A program made the position numbers and the translations under genes. This document shows positions 1 through 6,130 of a stretch of DNA of 6,601 nt, in pieces. The notes under the pieces were generated by a model. It saw only the letters and a program-made list of their open reading frames with translations. It did no database searches and was not told the DNA's origin. The DNA is from an uncultured Thermomicrobiales bacterium (GTDB lineage: Bacteria; Chloroflexota; Chloroflexia; Thermomicrobiales; UBA6265), in contig CADCWJ010000741.1 of the NCBI GenBank assembly GCA_902806365.1, forward strand, positions 1-6,601, written 5' to 3'. Within the stretch, counting starts at the first letter, position 1, and every line of letters starts with the position of its first letter.

Positions 1-1
1 A

Positions 2-226
2 ATGGATTTGGAGATTTGGACGACCCGCTCCCGCGTCTCCCCGGAAATCCGGGAAGACCTTGAACAGATGGCGGAACGGGCCCAGCCCGCGATAGTCGCG
101 CCGTTCGCGCTGGAGTGGGCGCGTGCAGGCAACCCGCGACTTGTTGCATTCTCCGACATCAAGACGTTGTTCCTGGCCGTGAAACCGGTCGGCCCGCAAG
201 ATGGTGACGCCACGCCGGGTTCTTAG
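2..226 (+). CDS. C-terminal fragment, probable class I SAM-dependent methyltransferase (5' end outside window)
   Basis: The frame is open from the left edge and stops with TAG at 224-226, so 74 residues are visible. The ATG at 2-4 may be an internal Met rather than the start, because nothing upstream can be seen. The visible part has the shape of the tail of UbiE-like class I methyltransferases: a W-x-x-R-[ST]-R-V-[ST]-P-E segment (residues 6-15), a helix rich in Glu, Arg and Ala, then a final beta hairpin. That hairpin contains RLVAFSDIKTLFLAVKP (46-62), which resembles the 'g-r-l-x-f-x-d-x-K-x-L-f-x-a-x-K-P' ending common in that group. About 12 extra residues follow the KP. The SAM-binding core would lie outside the window, so the assignment rests on tail resemblance alone. 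It is read in the same direction as nfeD, 68 bases away, but need not share its transcript. Confidence 0.5.
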   Translation: MDLEIWTTRSRVSPEIREDLEQMAERAQPAIVAPFALEWARAGNPRLVAFSDIKTLFLAVKPVGPQDGDATPGS

Positions 227-255
227 GTGAGGACATAATTTCTCCGCCGACCTCG

Positions 256-264
256 TGATAGAAT
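256..264 (+). promoter_or_regulatory. Possible extended -10 promoter for nfeD-floA
   Basis: TGATAGAAT combines a TG-n element (256-258) with TAGAAT (259-264), which matches the TATAAT consensus at 5 of 6 positions. A start site near 271 would leave a leader of about 24 bases before the nfeD ATG at 295. No good -35 is seen at the right spacing (TAATTT at 236-241), which an extended -10 may tolerate. CATAAT at 234-239 is an alternative -10. This is a visual match only. Confidence 0.35.
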
Positions 265-294
265 GGAGGAGCTTAGAAAGTCAGAGGTGGCAGG

Positions 295-1677
295 ATGATT
301 CGCGGTCAGACGTTGGTGGTGGCGAAGGTGCCATCCCCGCGCGGTTCGTGGCCTCCGCCGCCCCATGCCCGTGGCGCAGGCTGGCTCCGCCCGATCGGCC
401 TGCTGGGATTACTGCTCGTCGCCCTGGCGTCGCTCACTCCCTCGTTCGCGGTGACGCAGGCACCCGCACCGTCCGGGCTCGTGGTCGTGATCCCCATCCG
501 CGGAGCGATCGAGCCAGGGATCGGACACTTCCTCGAACGCGCGCTCGATGACGCCGAGTCCCGGGGGGCGACGGCGGTGATCCTCGACATCAACACCCCC
601 GGTGGCCGCCTCGATACCGTCCTTGCGATGCGGGAGGCGATTCTCGACAGCCCCCTGCGCACGATCGCCTTCGTCAACCGCGAGGCCTTTTCCGCCGGTG
701 CCCTGATCACGATCGCCAGCAACGAGATCTGGATCGCCCCTGGTGGTGTCTTCGGTGCGGCTACCCCAGTCCAGGGTGGAGAGACCAGCGACGCGAAGAC
801 GATCTCCGCGGTCCGCTCGACCTTCCGGGCGACCGCCGAGCTGCGTGGGCGTGACCCGGAGATTGCCGAAGCTATGGTCGATCCTGCCGTCGTGATTCCC
901 GAACTCGATTCCGCGACCTCCCTCCTGACCCTGACGAGCGATCAGGCGATGCAGTGGGGCTATGCCGAGGGGACCGCCGCCGACCGCGGCGAACTTCTGG
1001 CCGCCCTGGGCCTGTCCGGTGCCAGGGTCAACGAGATGGCCCCGGCCGCGACCGAGACGATCGTGCGCTGGGTGACTGATCCGATCGTCGCCAGTTTGCT
1101 GATCATGCTCGGGCTGTTCCTGATCGTGGCCGATGCGCTGTTCGCAGGGTTCGGGATCGCGGCGGCGGCGGGAGTGCTGTGCTTCGCGCTCTTCTTCTGG
1201 GGGCACCTCCTGGCAAACCTTGCCGGCTGGGAGGATCTGCTCCTGATCGCGCTTGGGCTCGGGTTGATCGCGCTTGAGGTATTCGTGATTCCGGGCTTCG
1301 GCGTCGCCGGGATCGGCGGCGCGCTGGCCCTTGGCGGCGGGCTCTTCCTGGCCATGGTCGGGCGCGGATTCAGCGACTTCGACGCCACTGGCGAAGCCGT
1401 CCAGGCCGGGTGGATCGTCGCCATCGGTCTGGCCGGTGCGATCGTCGCCGTCGCTGCGTTCGGTTGGGTGATGTCCCGGATCGGAGGCGCCGGCTCCGCG
1501 CGGCGCCGGGGCATCGGGCGCCTCGCCCTGACCACCACCGTCGCCGGCGATCCGTGGCGGGAAGCTCCGCCCGGGAAGCCACCCGGCTGGCTGGTCCGCC
1601 GGCTCGGTGGCGGCGGCGTCCTCGAGCGTGGCGGCGAGACGATGCCGGATACGGAGCAGCACAAGAAGTACTCCTGA
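295..1677 (+). CDS. nfeD: NfeD family membrane-bound serine protease (ClpP class), lacking a clear C-terminal OB-fold
   Basis: This 460-residue protein belongs to the long-form NfeD family: ClpP-like membrane proteases usually encoded next to flotillin/FloA or stomatin genes and thought to act on or with them at the membrane. In order: an N-terminal signal or anchor segment (about 33-53, after Arg32), a ClpP/crotonase-like protease domain (about 60-240), then four or five hydrophobic segments (about 262-393). The protease domain carries DINTPGG (98-104), the nucleophile motif AFSAGA with Ser133, and Lys168 in a position fitting the Ser-Lys dyad known from archaeal NfeD. LEVFVIPGFGVAGIGG (327-342) is a typical membrane motif of the family. 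The ATG at 295 is preceded by AGAGGTGG (283-290), a good ribosome binding site. The last 60 residues are Gly/Arg/Pro-rich and do not resemble the usual NfeD OB-fold. floA follows 127 bases downstream. Confidence 0.9.
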   Translation: MIRGQTLVVAKVPSPRGSWPPPPHARGAGWLRPIGLLGLLLVALASLTPSFAVTQAPAPSGLVVVIPIRGAIEPGIGHFLERALDDAESRGATAVILDINTPGGRLDTVLAMREAILDSPLRTIAFVNREAFSAGALITIASNEIWIAPGGVFGAATPVQGGETSDAKTISAVRSTFRATAELRGRDPEIAEAMVDPAVVIPELDSATSLLTLTSDQAMQWGYAEGTAADRGELLAALGLSGARVNEMAPAATETIVRWVTDPIVASLLIMLGLFLIVADALFAGFGIAAAAGVLCFALFFWGHLLANLAGWEDLLLIALGLGLIALEVFVIPGFGVAGIGGALALGGGLFLAMVGRGFSDFDATGEAVQAGWIVAIGLAGAIVAVAAFGWVMSRIGGAGSARRRGIGRLALTTTVAGDPWREAPPGKPPGWLVRRLGGGGVLERGGETMPDTEQHKKYS

Positions 1678-1804
1678 TATCGTCATTCCGCCCTTCTCCG
1701 CCTAGCTCCCTCCCTTTCACCGGCGTCCCGTAGCTCCCTCGGAGCCCCAGACACCGGATTGGAACCGTCACCTGACGTGATGGTCTCGCGACAAGGATCC
1801 AGTC
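1678..1804 (+). other. nfeD-floA intergenic spacer with short repeats
   Basis: The 127-base gap holds a pyrimidine-rich stretch (about 1685-1720), a perfect 10-base direct repeat TAGCTCCCTC at 1703-1712 and 1731-1740, a small hairpin GCTCC-CTC-GGAGC (1733-1745), and the inverted repeat CGTCA-CC-TGACG (1766-1777). No T-tract follows the hairpin, so it is not a clear terminator. I see no convincing promoter. The floA ribosome binding site AAGGA (1793-1797) sits 7 bases before its ATG. Confidence 0.5.
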
Positions 1805-2767
1805 ATGTTCGATGGTCCAGTTCCCCTGCTCATCGCCCTGGGCATCGTCGCCCTGGCGATCATCTTCTTTTTCTACTTCGTGCCAATCGGGCTCTGGATC
1901 ACGGCGGTCTTTTCCGGGGCGCGGGTCGGGCTCGGCACGCTGGTCGGGATGCGCTTGCGCAAGGTCAACCCGGCCGACATCGTGCGCCCCTACATTAGCG
2001 CGATCAAGGCCGGCCTCGATCTCAATGTCGGCCAGATGGAGGCCCATTTCCTGGCCGGCGGCAACGTGGGGCGCGTCGTCCAGGCCCTGATCTCCGCCGA
2101 TCGCGCCAACATCGAGCTGCCCTGGAAGCGGGCGACGGCGATCGATCTCGCCGGGCGCGATGTGCTCGAAGCGGTCCAGGTCAGCGTCAATCCCAAGGTG
2201 ATCCAGACGCCGCGGGTCTCGGCCGTCGCCAAGGATGGGATCCAGCTCGTGGCGGTGGCCCGGGTGACGGTACGGGCGAACATCGACCGGCTCGTCGGCG
2301 GCGCGGGGGAAGAGACGATCATCGCCCGAGTCGGTGAGGGCACGGTTTCCTCGATCGGCTCGGCGGTGTCGCACAAGACGGTGCTCGAGAACCCGGACCA
2401 GATCTCAAAGTACGTGCTGGAGCGGGGCCTCGACGCCGGAACCGCGTTCGAGATTCTCTCGATCGACATCGCCGATGTCGATGTCGGCCGCAACATCGGT
2501 GCGGAGCTCCAGACCGACCAGGCGGAGGCCGACAAGAAAATTGCCCAGGCCAAGGCTGAGGAGCGCCGCTCGATGGCGATGGCGTCCGAGCAGGAGATGC
2601 GCGCTCGCGTCGTCGAGGCCGAGGCCGAGGTGCCGCTGGCGATGGCGGAAGCGTTCCGCTCGGGACGGCTGGGTGTGATGGATTACTACAATATGGAGAA
2701 CGTGAAGGCCGATACCGACATGCGGACGACCATCTCCGGCGGCCGCCCCAGCAACGACAGCCGTTGA
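1805..2767 (+). CDS. floA: FloA, flotillin-like membrane microdomain scaffold protein
   Basis: This 320-residue protein is close to the usual FloA length (331 in Bacillus subtilis). FloA is an SPFH-related scaffold that oligomerises in functional membrane microdomains and affects fluidity and the assembly of membrane complexes. An N-terminal membrane hairpin (about 7-37) is followed by the conserved block VGMRLRKVNPADIVRPYI (47-64), the SPFH-like region (about 110-230, including GRDVLEAVQVSVNPKVI and the VSHKTVLENPDQISKYVL block at 188-205), and an Ala/Glu-rich coiled-coil stretch (about 234-285). It ends with the DYYNMENVKADTDMR tail (293-307) that is characteristic of the family. The ATG at 1805 has AAGGA seven bases upstream. 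The order nfeD then floA is the classic arrangement, so co-expression is expected. The third member found in Bacillus (yqfB) is not recognisable here. Confidence 0.95.
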   Translation: MFDGPVPLLIALGIVALAIIFFFYFVPIGLWITAVFSGARVGLGTLVGMRLRKVNPADIVRPYISAIKAGLDLNVGQMEAHFLAGGNVGRVVQALISADRANIELPWKRATAIDLAGRDVLEAVQVSVNPKVIQTPRVSAVAKDGIQLVAVARVTVRANIDRLVGGAGEETIIARVGEGTVSSIGSAVSHKTVLENPDQISKYVLERGLDAGTAFEILSIDIADVDVGRNIGAELQTDQAEADKKIAQAKAEERRSMAMASEQEMRARVVEAEAEVPLAMAEAFRSGRLGVMDYYNMENVKADTDMRTTISGGRPSNDSR

Positions 2768-3034
2768 GCCGCCGTGATGCAATCATCCCTCGTCCCCGTC
2801 CCGGACCGGGATGGAGCGATGGACAAGAACGACAGGAACCACACTGGCCGGCCCGATCGGGGGTTTAATATGACCGCTTCGTAGGACACCGGAATGTGCA
2901 GGAGCGGATCAGAGTCGGCCAGAAAGGGCACCGGCCAGGAAACCCCGTGGTCGAATCGGGAGCCCGCCCTGAAGCGAAGCGAATGGGTCAGCTCTCGGCA
3001 TCAGCAGCAAGCAGTCAGATGAAACGAGCATGAG
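2768..3034. other. Intergenic region after floA, no gene seen
   Basis: These 267 bases hold two short palindromes, TCCCGGACCGGGA (2799-2811) and CCCGATCGGG (2852-2861). The second is followed by GGTTTAATATG and could be a weak terminator or, through the AT-rich TTTAAT (2864-2869), part of a promoter for the small gene downstream. Neither has the T-tract or the -35 needed for a firm call. CGGCCAG occurs twice around 2916-2940. A tRNA-like TCGAATC near 2955 has no matching cloverleaf arms. Confidence 0.4.
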
Positions 3035-3406
3035 ATGGACCGGCTACGCGACCTGTTGAAAACTCTTGATGGCCAGGTGGTATCGCCGACCGCCCGCCCG
3101 AATTCCCTGTACGAGGCGGGCCGTGTTGGTGCCGCCTCCAGTGGACGCCCGGCGCGGAGGGCAGCGCCGCGTGACGCAAGCATTGACTCCGCGACCGATC
3201 CAACCGCCGAAGAGCGGACAGCGCGCCGCGAGCGAACCGCGTCCACCCGGCGCTCGATCGCCCCGGAGCCGGAAGCAACGACGCTGGTGGCGCGGCAAAT
3301 CCGGGCCGCGCTTCATAATCCGGAATCGCTCCGGACCGCGATCCTGCTCCGCGAGGTGCTCGATCCGCCCGTGTCACGGCGAAAGCAACGGACCGGAATG
3401 CGGTAG
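3035..3406 (+). CDS. Small Arg-rich hypothetical protein downstream of floA
   Basis: I do not recognise a named family. The 123-residue product has three parts: a short amphipathic N-terminal helix (MDRLRDLLKTLDGQVV, 1-16), a charged, probably disordered middle rich in Arg, Ala, Thr and Glu (about 20-80), and a C-terminal helical segment (84-116) containing ARQIRAALHNPESLRTAILL and REVLDPP. The C-terminal segment looks the most constrained. Most codons end in G or C, as in neighbouring real genes, which favours coding. Against this, no good ribosome binding site precedes the ATG at 3035 (only GAG directly before it). It follows floA by 267 bases on the same strand and ends 16 bases before the stop of the convergent zinc finger gene. 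The overlapping open frames on the opposite strand are Pro/Arg/Gly-rich and look like shadows. Confidence 0.6.
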   Translation: MDRLRDLLKTLDGQVVSPTARPNSLYEAGRVGAASSGRPARRAAPRDASIDSATDPTAEERTARRERTASTRRSIAPEPEATTLVARQIRAALHNPESLRTAILLREVLDPPVSRRKQRTGMR

Positions 3407-3416
3407 CACGGCCGCG

Positions 3417-3459
3417 CTGGCGCTATACCACGATGCTATCGACGTAGCACCAGCGCCAG
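3417..3459. repeat. Nested inverted repeat spanning the end of the zinc finger gene
   Basis: CTGGCGCT (3417-3424) pairs perfectly with AGCGCCAG (3452-3459), and inside it TGCTA (3434-3438) pairs with TAGCA (3445-3449). The structure lies between two convergent genes and includes the last codons and the stop of the zinc finger gene. It may act as a bidirectional transcription end or a 3' mRNA-stabilising stem. Neither side has a T-tract, so a classical intrinsic terminator is not supported. Confidence 0.45.
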
Positions 3460-3680
3460 TCCTCGCCGGGCTGGGCCGACTGGATCACCGGGTGTCCGGT
3501 ACCCTGGAAGTGCTTGGTGGCGTGGGTGTTCTTCGACGAGTCGCAGCATCCGACGTGGCCACAGCTCAGGCACATCCGCAGATGCACCCAGGTATCGCCC
3601 ATCTTCAGGCATTCCTCGCAGCCGTCGGTTCCCGGTTCCACATCCCTGATCTGGTCGAGGTGTGTGCACTGCTGGGCCAT
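3423..3680 (-). CDS. Small UBP-type zinc finger protein
   Basis: The 85-residue protein is essentially one ZnF-UBP domain (the fold found in USP5 and HDAC6, where it binds the free C-terminal tail of ubiquitin). Candidate metal ligands are all present in the expected order: Cys5 and His7 (CTH), Cys21 and Cys24 (CEEC), Cys37 and Cys40 (CLSC), His42, Cys45 (GHVGCC), His53 and His57 (HATKH) and His63 (GHPV). The aromatic end W-R-W-C-Y-V-D (75-81) is typical of the bacterial stand-alone versions. The start at 3680 is supported by AGGAG (3693-3689 on this strand) eight bases upstream of ATG. There is no signal peptide or membrane segment, so it should be cytosolic. The role of such proteins in bacteria without ubiquitin is not established. 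It is divergent from the methyltransferase gene across 120 bases and convergent with the small gene at 3035-3406. Confidence 0.9.
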   Translation of the reverse strand: MAQQCTHLDQIRDVEPGTDGCEECLKMGDTWVHLRMCLSCGHVGCCDSSKNTHATKHFQGTGHPVIQSAQPGEDWRWCYVDSIVV

Positions 3681-3742
3681 GGTCGCTTCTCCTGGATGAG
3701 GTTTGGAGCGGCGTGCGGGCGATTCCCCGGTATCGTGCCTCC

Positions 3743-3748
3743 ATCATA
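3743..3748 (-). promoter_or_regulatory. Possible -10 element for the zinc finger gene
   Basis: On the minus strand this reads TATGAT, 5 of 6 matches to TATAAT, about 60 bases upstream of the zinc finger start codon within the divergent intergenic region. No convincing -35 is seen at 16-18 bases. On the plus strand TACGAT (3771-3776) could serve the methyltransferase gene but also lacks a -35. Confidence 0.25.
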
Positions 3749-3800
3749 GCCGCGATGACCCTGACTGGAGTACGATCCCGCGTCGGGAAAGGAGCACCGC

Positions 3801-4577
3801 ATGGATGGCGCGATGACCTTCGACGAGGTTCCAGCGCTCTATCACCGCGTCCGGCCACGTTACCCCGCCGCCCTATTCGACATCGTCCGGGAACTTCCCG
3901 ATCTCGCCGCCGGATCGCGTGTGCTCGAGATCGGGGCCGGCACCGGGATCGCGACCGGGCCGCTGCTGGAGCGCGGGTTCGACATCACCGCGATCGAGCC
4001 CGGCGCGGGGCTCATCGATGTCGCCCGGGCCGAGCTCGCGGGGTTTTCGAGCGTGCGCTGGGTGGAGACGCGATTCGAGGAATTGGTATTGTCGGCAGAC
4101 CCGTTCGACATGGTCTTCTCGGCGACCGCGTTCCACTGGCTCGACCGCCGCGTTCGCGTGGGCAAGGCGGCCGCCGCGCTCCGGCCCGGCGGATACCTCG
4201 CAATCGCCAGTTACCAGCACGTCGCGGGTGGGGACACCGCGTTCTTCCACGCGATCCAGCAGTGCTACGTAGCGCACATGCCTGGCGCGAGACCGGACGA
4301 GCGACTCCTGCCGGCGGATCAGATTCGCCCGGCAACCAGGGAGTTGACGCGCAACGGGCTGTCCGAGGAGCCCATCGTTCACCGCTGGGTGATCGTTGAG
4401 ATGTACGACCGGACCGACTACTTCGACCTGCTCTCGACCTACTCGGGGCATCGCCTCCTCGATCACGATCGCCGGACGGACCTGTTCGGGTGCATCGGGG
4501 AGCAGATCGACCAGTTGCCGGGCAAACAGGTCCACAAGGCCTATCTCCATGAGCTGATCGTCGCCCGTAAGGCGTGA
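3801..4577 (+). CDS. Class I SAM-dependent methyltransferase
   Basis: The 258-residue protein has the Rossmann-like methyltransferase fold in its first half. The N-terminal segment FDEVPALYHRVRPRYPAALF (7-26) matches the substrate-lid helix typical of this group. The SAM-binding motif I is VLEIGAGTGIAT (41-52). Glu66 in the AIEPG segment (64-68) is the acidic residue expected to bind the ribose hydroxyls. FDMVFSATAFHWLD (102-115) is the motif IV/post-IV strand and helix, and LRPGGYLAI (127-135) is the late Rossmann strand. The C-terminal part (about 140-258) is probably the substrate region and ends in the LHELIVARKA strand. The start is supported by AAAGGAG (3788-3794) six bases before ATG. 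The substrate cannot be told from sequence. It stands as a single gene, divergent from the zinc finger gene and convergent with the transporter gene. Confidence 0.92.
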   Translation: MDGAMTFDEVPALYHRVRPRYPAALFDIVRELPDLAAGSRVLEIGAGTGIATGPLLERGFDITAIEPGAGLIDVARAELAGFSSVRWVETRFEELVLSADPFDMVFSATAFHWLDRRVRVGKAAAALRPGGYLAIASYQHVAGGDTAFFHAIQQCYVAHMPGARPDERLLPADQIRPATRELTRNGLSEEPIVHRWVIVEMYDRTDYFDLLSTYSGHRLLDHDRRTDLFGCIGEQIDQLPGKQVHKAYLHELIVARKA

Positions 4578-4603
4578 GCGACACCTTTCCGGTTCCCCGA
4601 TGC

Positions 4604-5836
4604 TCACCGGTCCGCATGGACCTGGGCGCCCTCCCCCTCGTCGCTCCGGATCAGGAGCGAGCCACCGATGACCACGATCCCGATCAGCGCGAACGCCGCG
4701 GGCAGCGAGCGGCCCGCCAACCAGCCCAGCAGCAGGCCCATCGATCCGATGTAGACCGTAACCAACGCGTTGATGAGCGAGAGTGATGTTGCGCGCGCTT
4801 CGTCCGGCAGATGCGCGTTGAACAGACCGGAGAAGAGCGGACCCGCCAGATGGATCGCCCCCCATTGCACGATAAAGAGACCGACCGCAAGCGCGGGATG
4901 GGTGCCGGCCGCCATCGCCAGATAGAGCAGCCCGGGCAGGATCGTCGCAATCCCCAGCGCGCGCCCGTTCCCGAGCGCCGCCGACAGCCGCCAGGCGTAA
5001 AGCTGCGCCGCAATCGCCACGATCGAGCCGAGGCTCAGCGCCAGGCCGAACCAGACTCCGGGCACCCCCGTATCCAGAAAGTATTGCTGATAGAACACCA
5101 GCAGATGGGCGCCGAATGCATTGGTGGCCAGCGAGAGCAGTAGCAACCGCTGCACGGCACGGTTGCTTCGCACGACACTCCAGGCTTGCCGGATCAGGCC
5201 CATGCTTGCCATTTGTGTCACATGGGGCAACCGGGGCCTTTCCCGGAGCAGCAGGCTGAGCAGCGTCGCGATCGACAGCGCGCCGATCCCCATCGCGATC
5301 GTGACCGTCATCCGGGGAATCGTCAGGCTCGCGGTGATCACGCCGCCGATGCTGTAGGCGACGACACTCGCTGCGTGGGTCGCCGCGCCGATTAGACCCC
5401 TGGCGCGCTGCATGCCGCTCGTGCGGTCGCCTTCGGGAAGCGATTCGTAGATCAGCGCGTCGACGCTGCCCGACGCGAAGGCATAGCCGGTGCCGGTGAC
5501 GATCTGGGCAGCCAGGAACGCCGGATAGTCGCGCGAGAACAGGAACACGACCTCTCCGGTCACCAGCGTCGCCAGCGCCAGCCGGTAGCTCCAGGCGTGC
5601 CCGAGGCGGTCGGCGACGACGCCGGTTGGCAACTCCATCACGAGCTGGGTGAGCAGGAGCGCCGTCTGCAGCCCGGCGATCTCGGCGATCGTCAGATTGC
5701 GCTGGAGAAGATAAGGGGTGATCACCGGCACGAAGAAATAGAGCTGACCGAAGAAGGAGATCACCGCGATCAGGCGGATCGCCGGCCATTCCCGGATCGA
5801 GCGAGCCAGCGGACTGGAAGCGTGCAACGACTTCAT
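4604..5836 (-). CDS. Major facilitator superfamily (MFS) transporter
   Basis: The 410-residue protein has about 12 hydrophobic segments (roughly 22-45, 52-73, 83-100, 104-128, 147-165, 176-197, 231-250, 258-280, 291-309, 313-334, 350-370, 376-395), split into two halves by the charged loop at about 198-228. Between segments 2 and 3 lies an MFS motif A variant, GVVADRLGHAWSYR (72-85), with Asp76 and Arg77. SGSVDALIYESLPEGDR (122-138) is a signature of multidrug-type MFS proteins, and LPDEARATSLSLINAL (343-358) is the matching second-half motif. An efflux role is therefore likely, but the substrate is unknown. The frame stays open up to an ATG at 5953. I chose the ATG at 5836 because GAGGA (5846-5842 on this strand) sits five bases before it, and the extra 39 residues are Pro/Ser-rich without family features. 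The gene ends 26 bases from the convergent methyltransferase stop. Confidence 0.9.
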   Translation of the reverse strand: MKSLHASSPLARSIREWPAIRLIAVISFFGQLYFFVPVITPYLLQRNLTIAEIAGLQTALLLTQLVMELPTGVVADRLGHAWSYRLALATLVTGEVVFLFSRDYPAFLAAQIVTGTGYAFASGSVDALIYESLPEGDRTSGMQRARGLIGAATHAASVVAYSIGGVITASLTIPRMTVTIAMGIGALSIATLLSLLLRERPRLPHVTQMASMGLIRQAWSVVRSNRAVQRLLLLSLATNAFGAHLLVFYQQYFLDTGVPGVWFGLALSLGSIVAIAAQLYAWRLSAALGNGRALGIATILPGLLYLAMAAGTHPALAVGLFIVQWGAIHLAGPLFSGLFNAHLPDEARATSLSLINALVTVYIGSMGLLLGWLAGRSLPAAFALIGIVVIGGSLLIRSDEGEGAQVHADR

Positions 5837-5930
5837 GGGAATCCTCGCGGCAGGGAGGGGGATCACCCCCGGCGCGGGGTCGTGTCGTGAGGAGGTCAGC
5901 GGTGCCGGAAGGGGGCTGGCCGGGACAACG

Positions 5931-5959
5931 AAAAGCGCCGTGGGATTCCCCACGACGGC
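5931..5959 (-). terminator. Terminator-like hairpin in the transporter leader
   Basis: Read on the minus strand, GCCG-tcg-TGGG-GAAT-CCCA-CGGC (the core CGTGGG/CCCACG stem is perfect) is followed after two bases by CTTTTCG. The short T-run and the strong stem fit an intrinsic terminator. It lies about 100 bases upstream of the transporter start. It could end a transcript from the right, or act as an attenuator inside a long leader, since I see no promoter-like A/T-rich element between it and the start codon. Confidence 0.4.
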
Positions 5960-6130
5960 AGACCAGAACGAGCGGCGATTGGCGAGTCGGACGACCCGAT
6001 CAGCGTTCTCCGGGAACGCGCGATCGCACCCTGGTCAGGGTGGAGAACATTCTCTGGTAGTCGTCCTGTCCGTGTTCCCCATGGAGCCGCACCTCGTAGT
6101 CCGGTTCAGTGGCTGCTGTTCGCGCGCCGT

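Noticed and set aside
409..1686. Long open frame on the minus strand opposite nfeD (425 codons).
   Set aside because: The product is Asp/Gly/Pro/Arg-rich with no domain. It is a shadow of the high-GC nfeD gene, which has clear family motifs.
2940..2975. tRNA-like T-loop sequence TCGAATC.
   Set aside because: No complementary T-stem, acceptor stem or anticodon arm can be built around it.
3066..3749. 227-codon plus-strand open frame across the small gene and the zinc finger gene.
   Set aside because: It is antisense to the zinc finger gene, whose metal ligands are unmistakable, and it has low-complexity Arg/Pro content.
3873..5789. 638-codon open frame on the minus strand covering the methyltransferase and transporter.
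   Set aside because: It is out of frame with the transporter and antisense to the methyltransferase, both of which have clear motifs. The product is Arg/Ala/Gly-rich low complexity.
5837..5953. 39-residue N-terminal extension of the transporter from an upstream ATG at 5953.
   Set aside because: It has no ribosome binding site, runs through the terminator-like hairpin region and has a Pro/Ser-rich sequence unlike MFS N-termini. The ATG at 5836 has a good GAGGA.
6019..6032. Minus-strand AGGGTGCGATCGCG matches the T-box consensus AGGGTGGNACCGCG at 12 of 14 positions, with a terminator-like hairpin downstream.
   Set aside because: The changed bases fall in the TGGN and ACC core that must pair with the tRNA acceptor end. 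No Stem I or specifier region is recognisable, and the hairpin is about 60 bases away. Probably chance; an Rfam T-box search would settle it.
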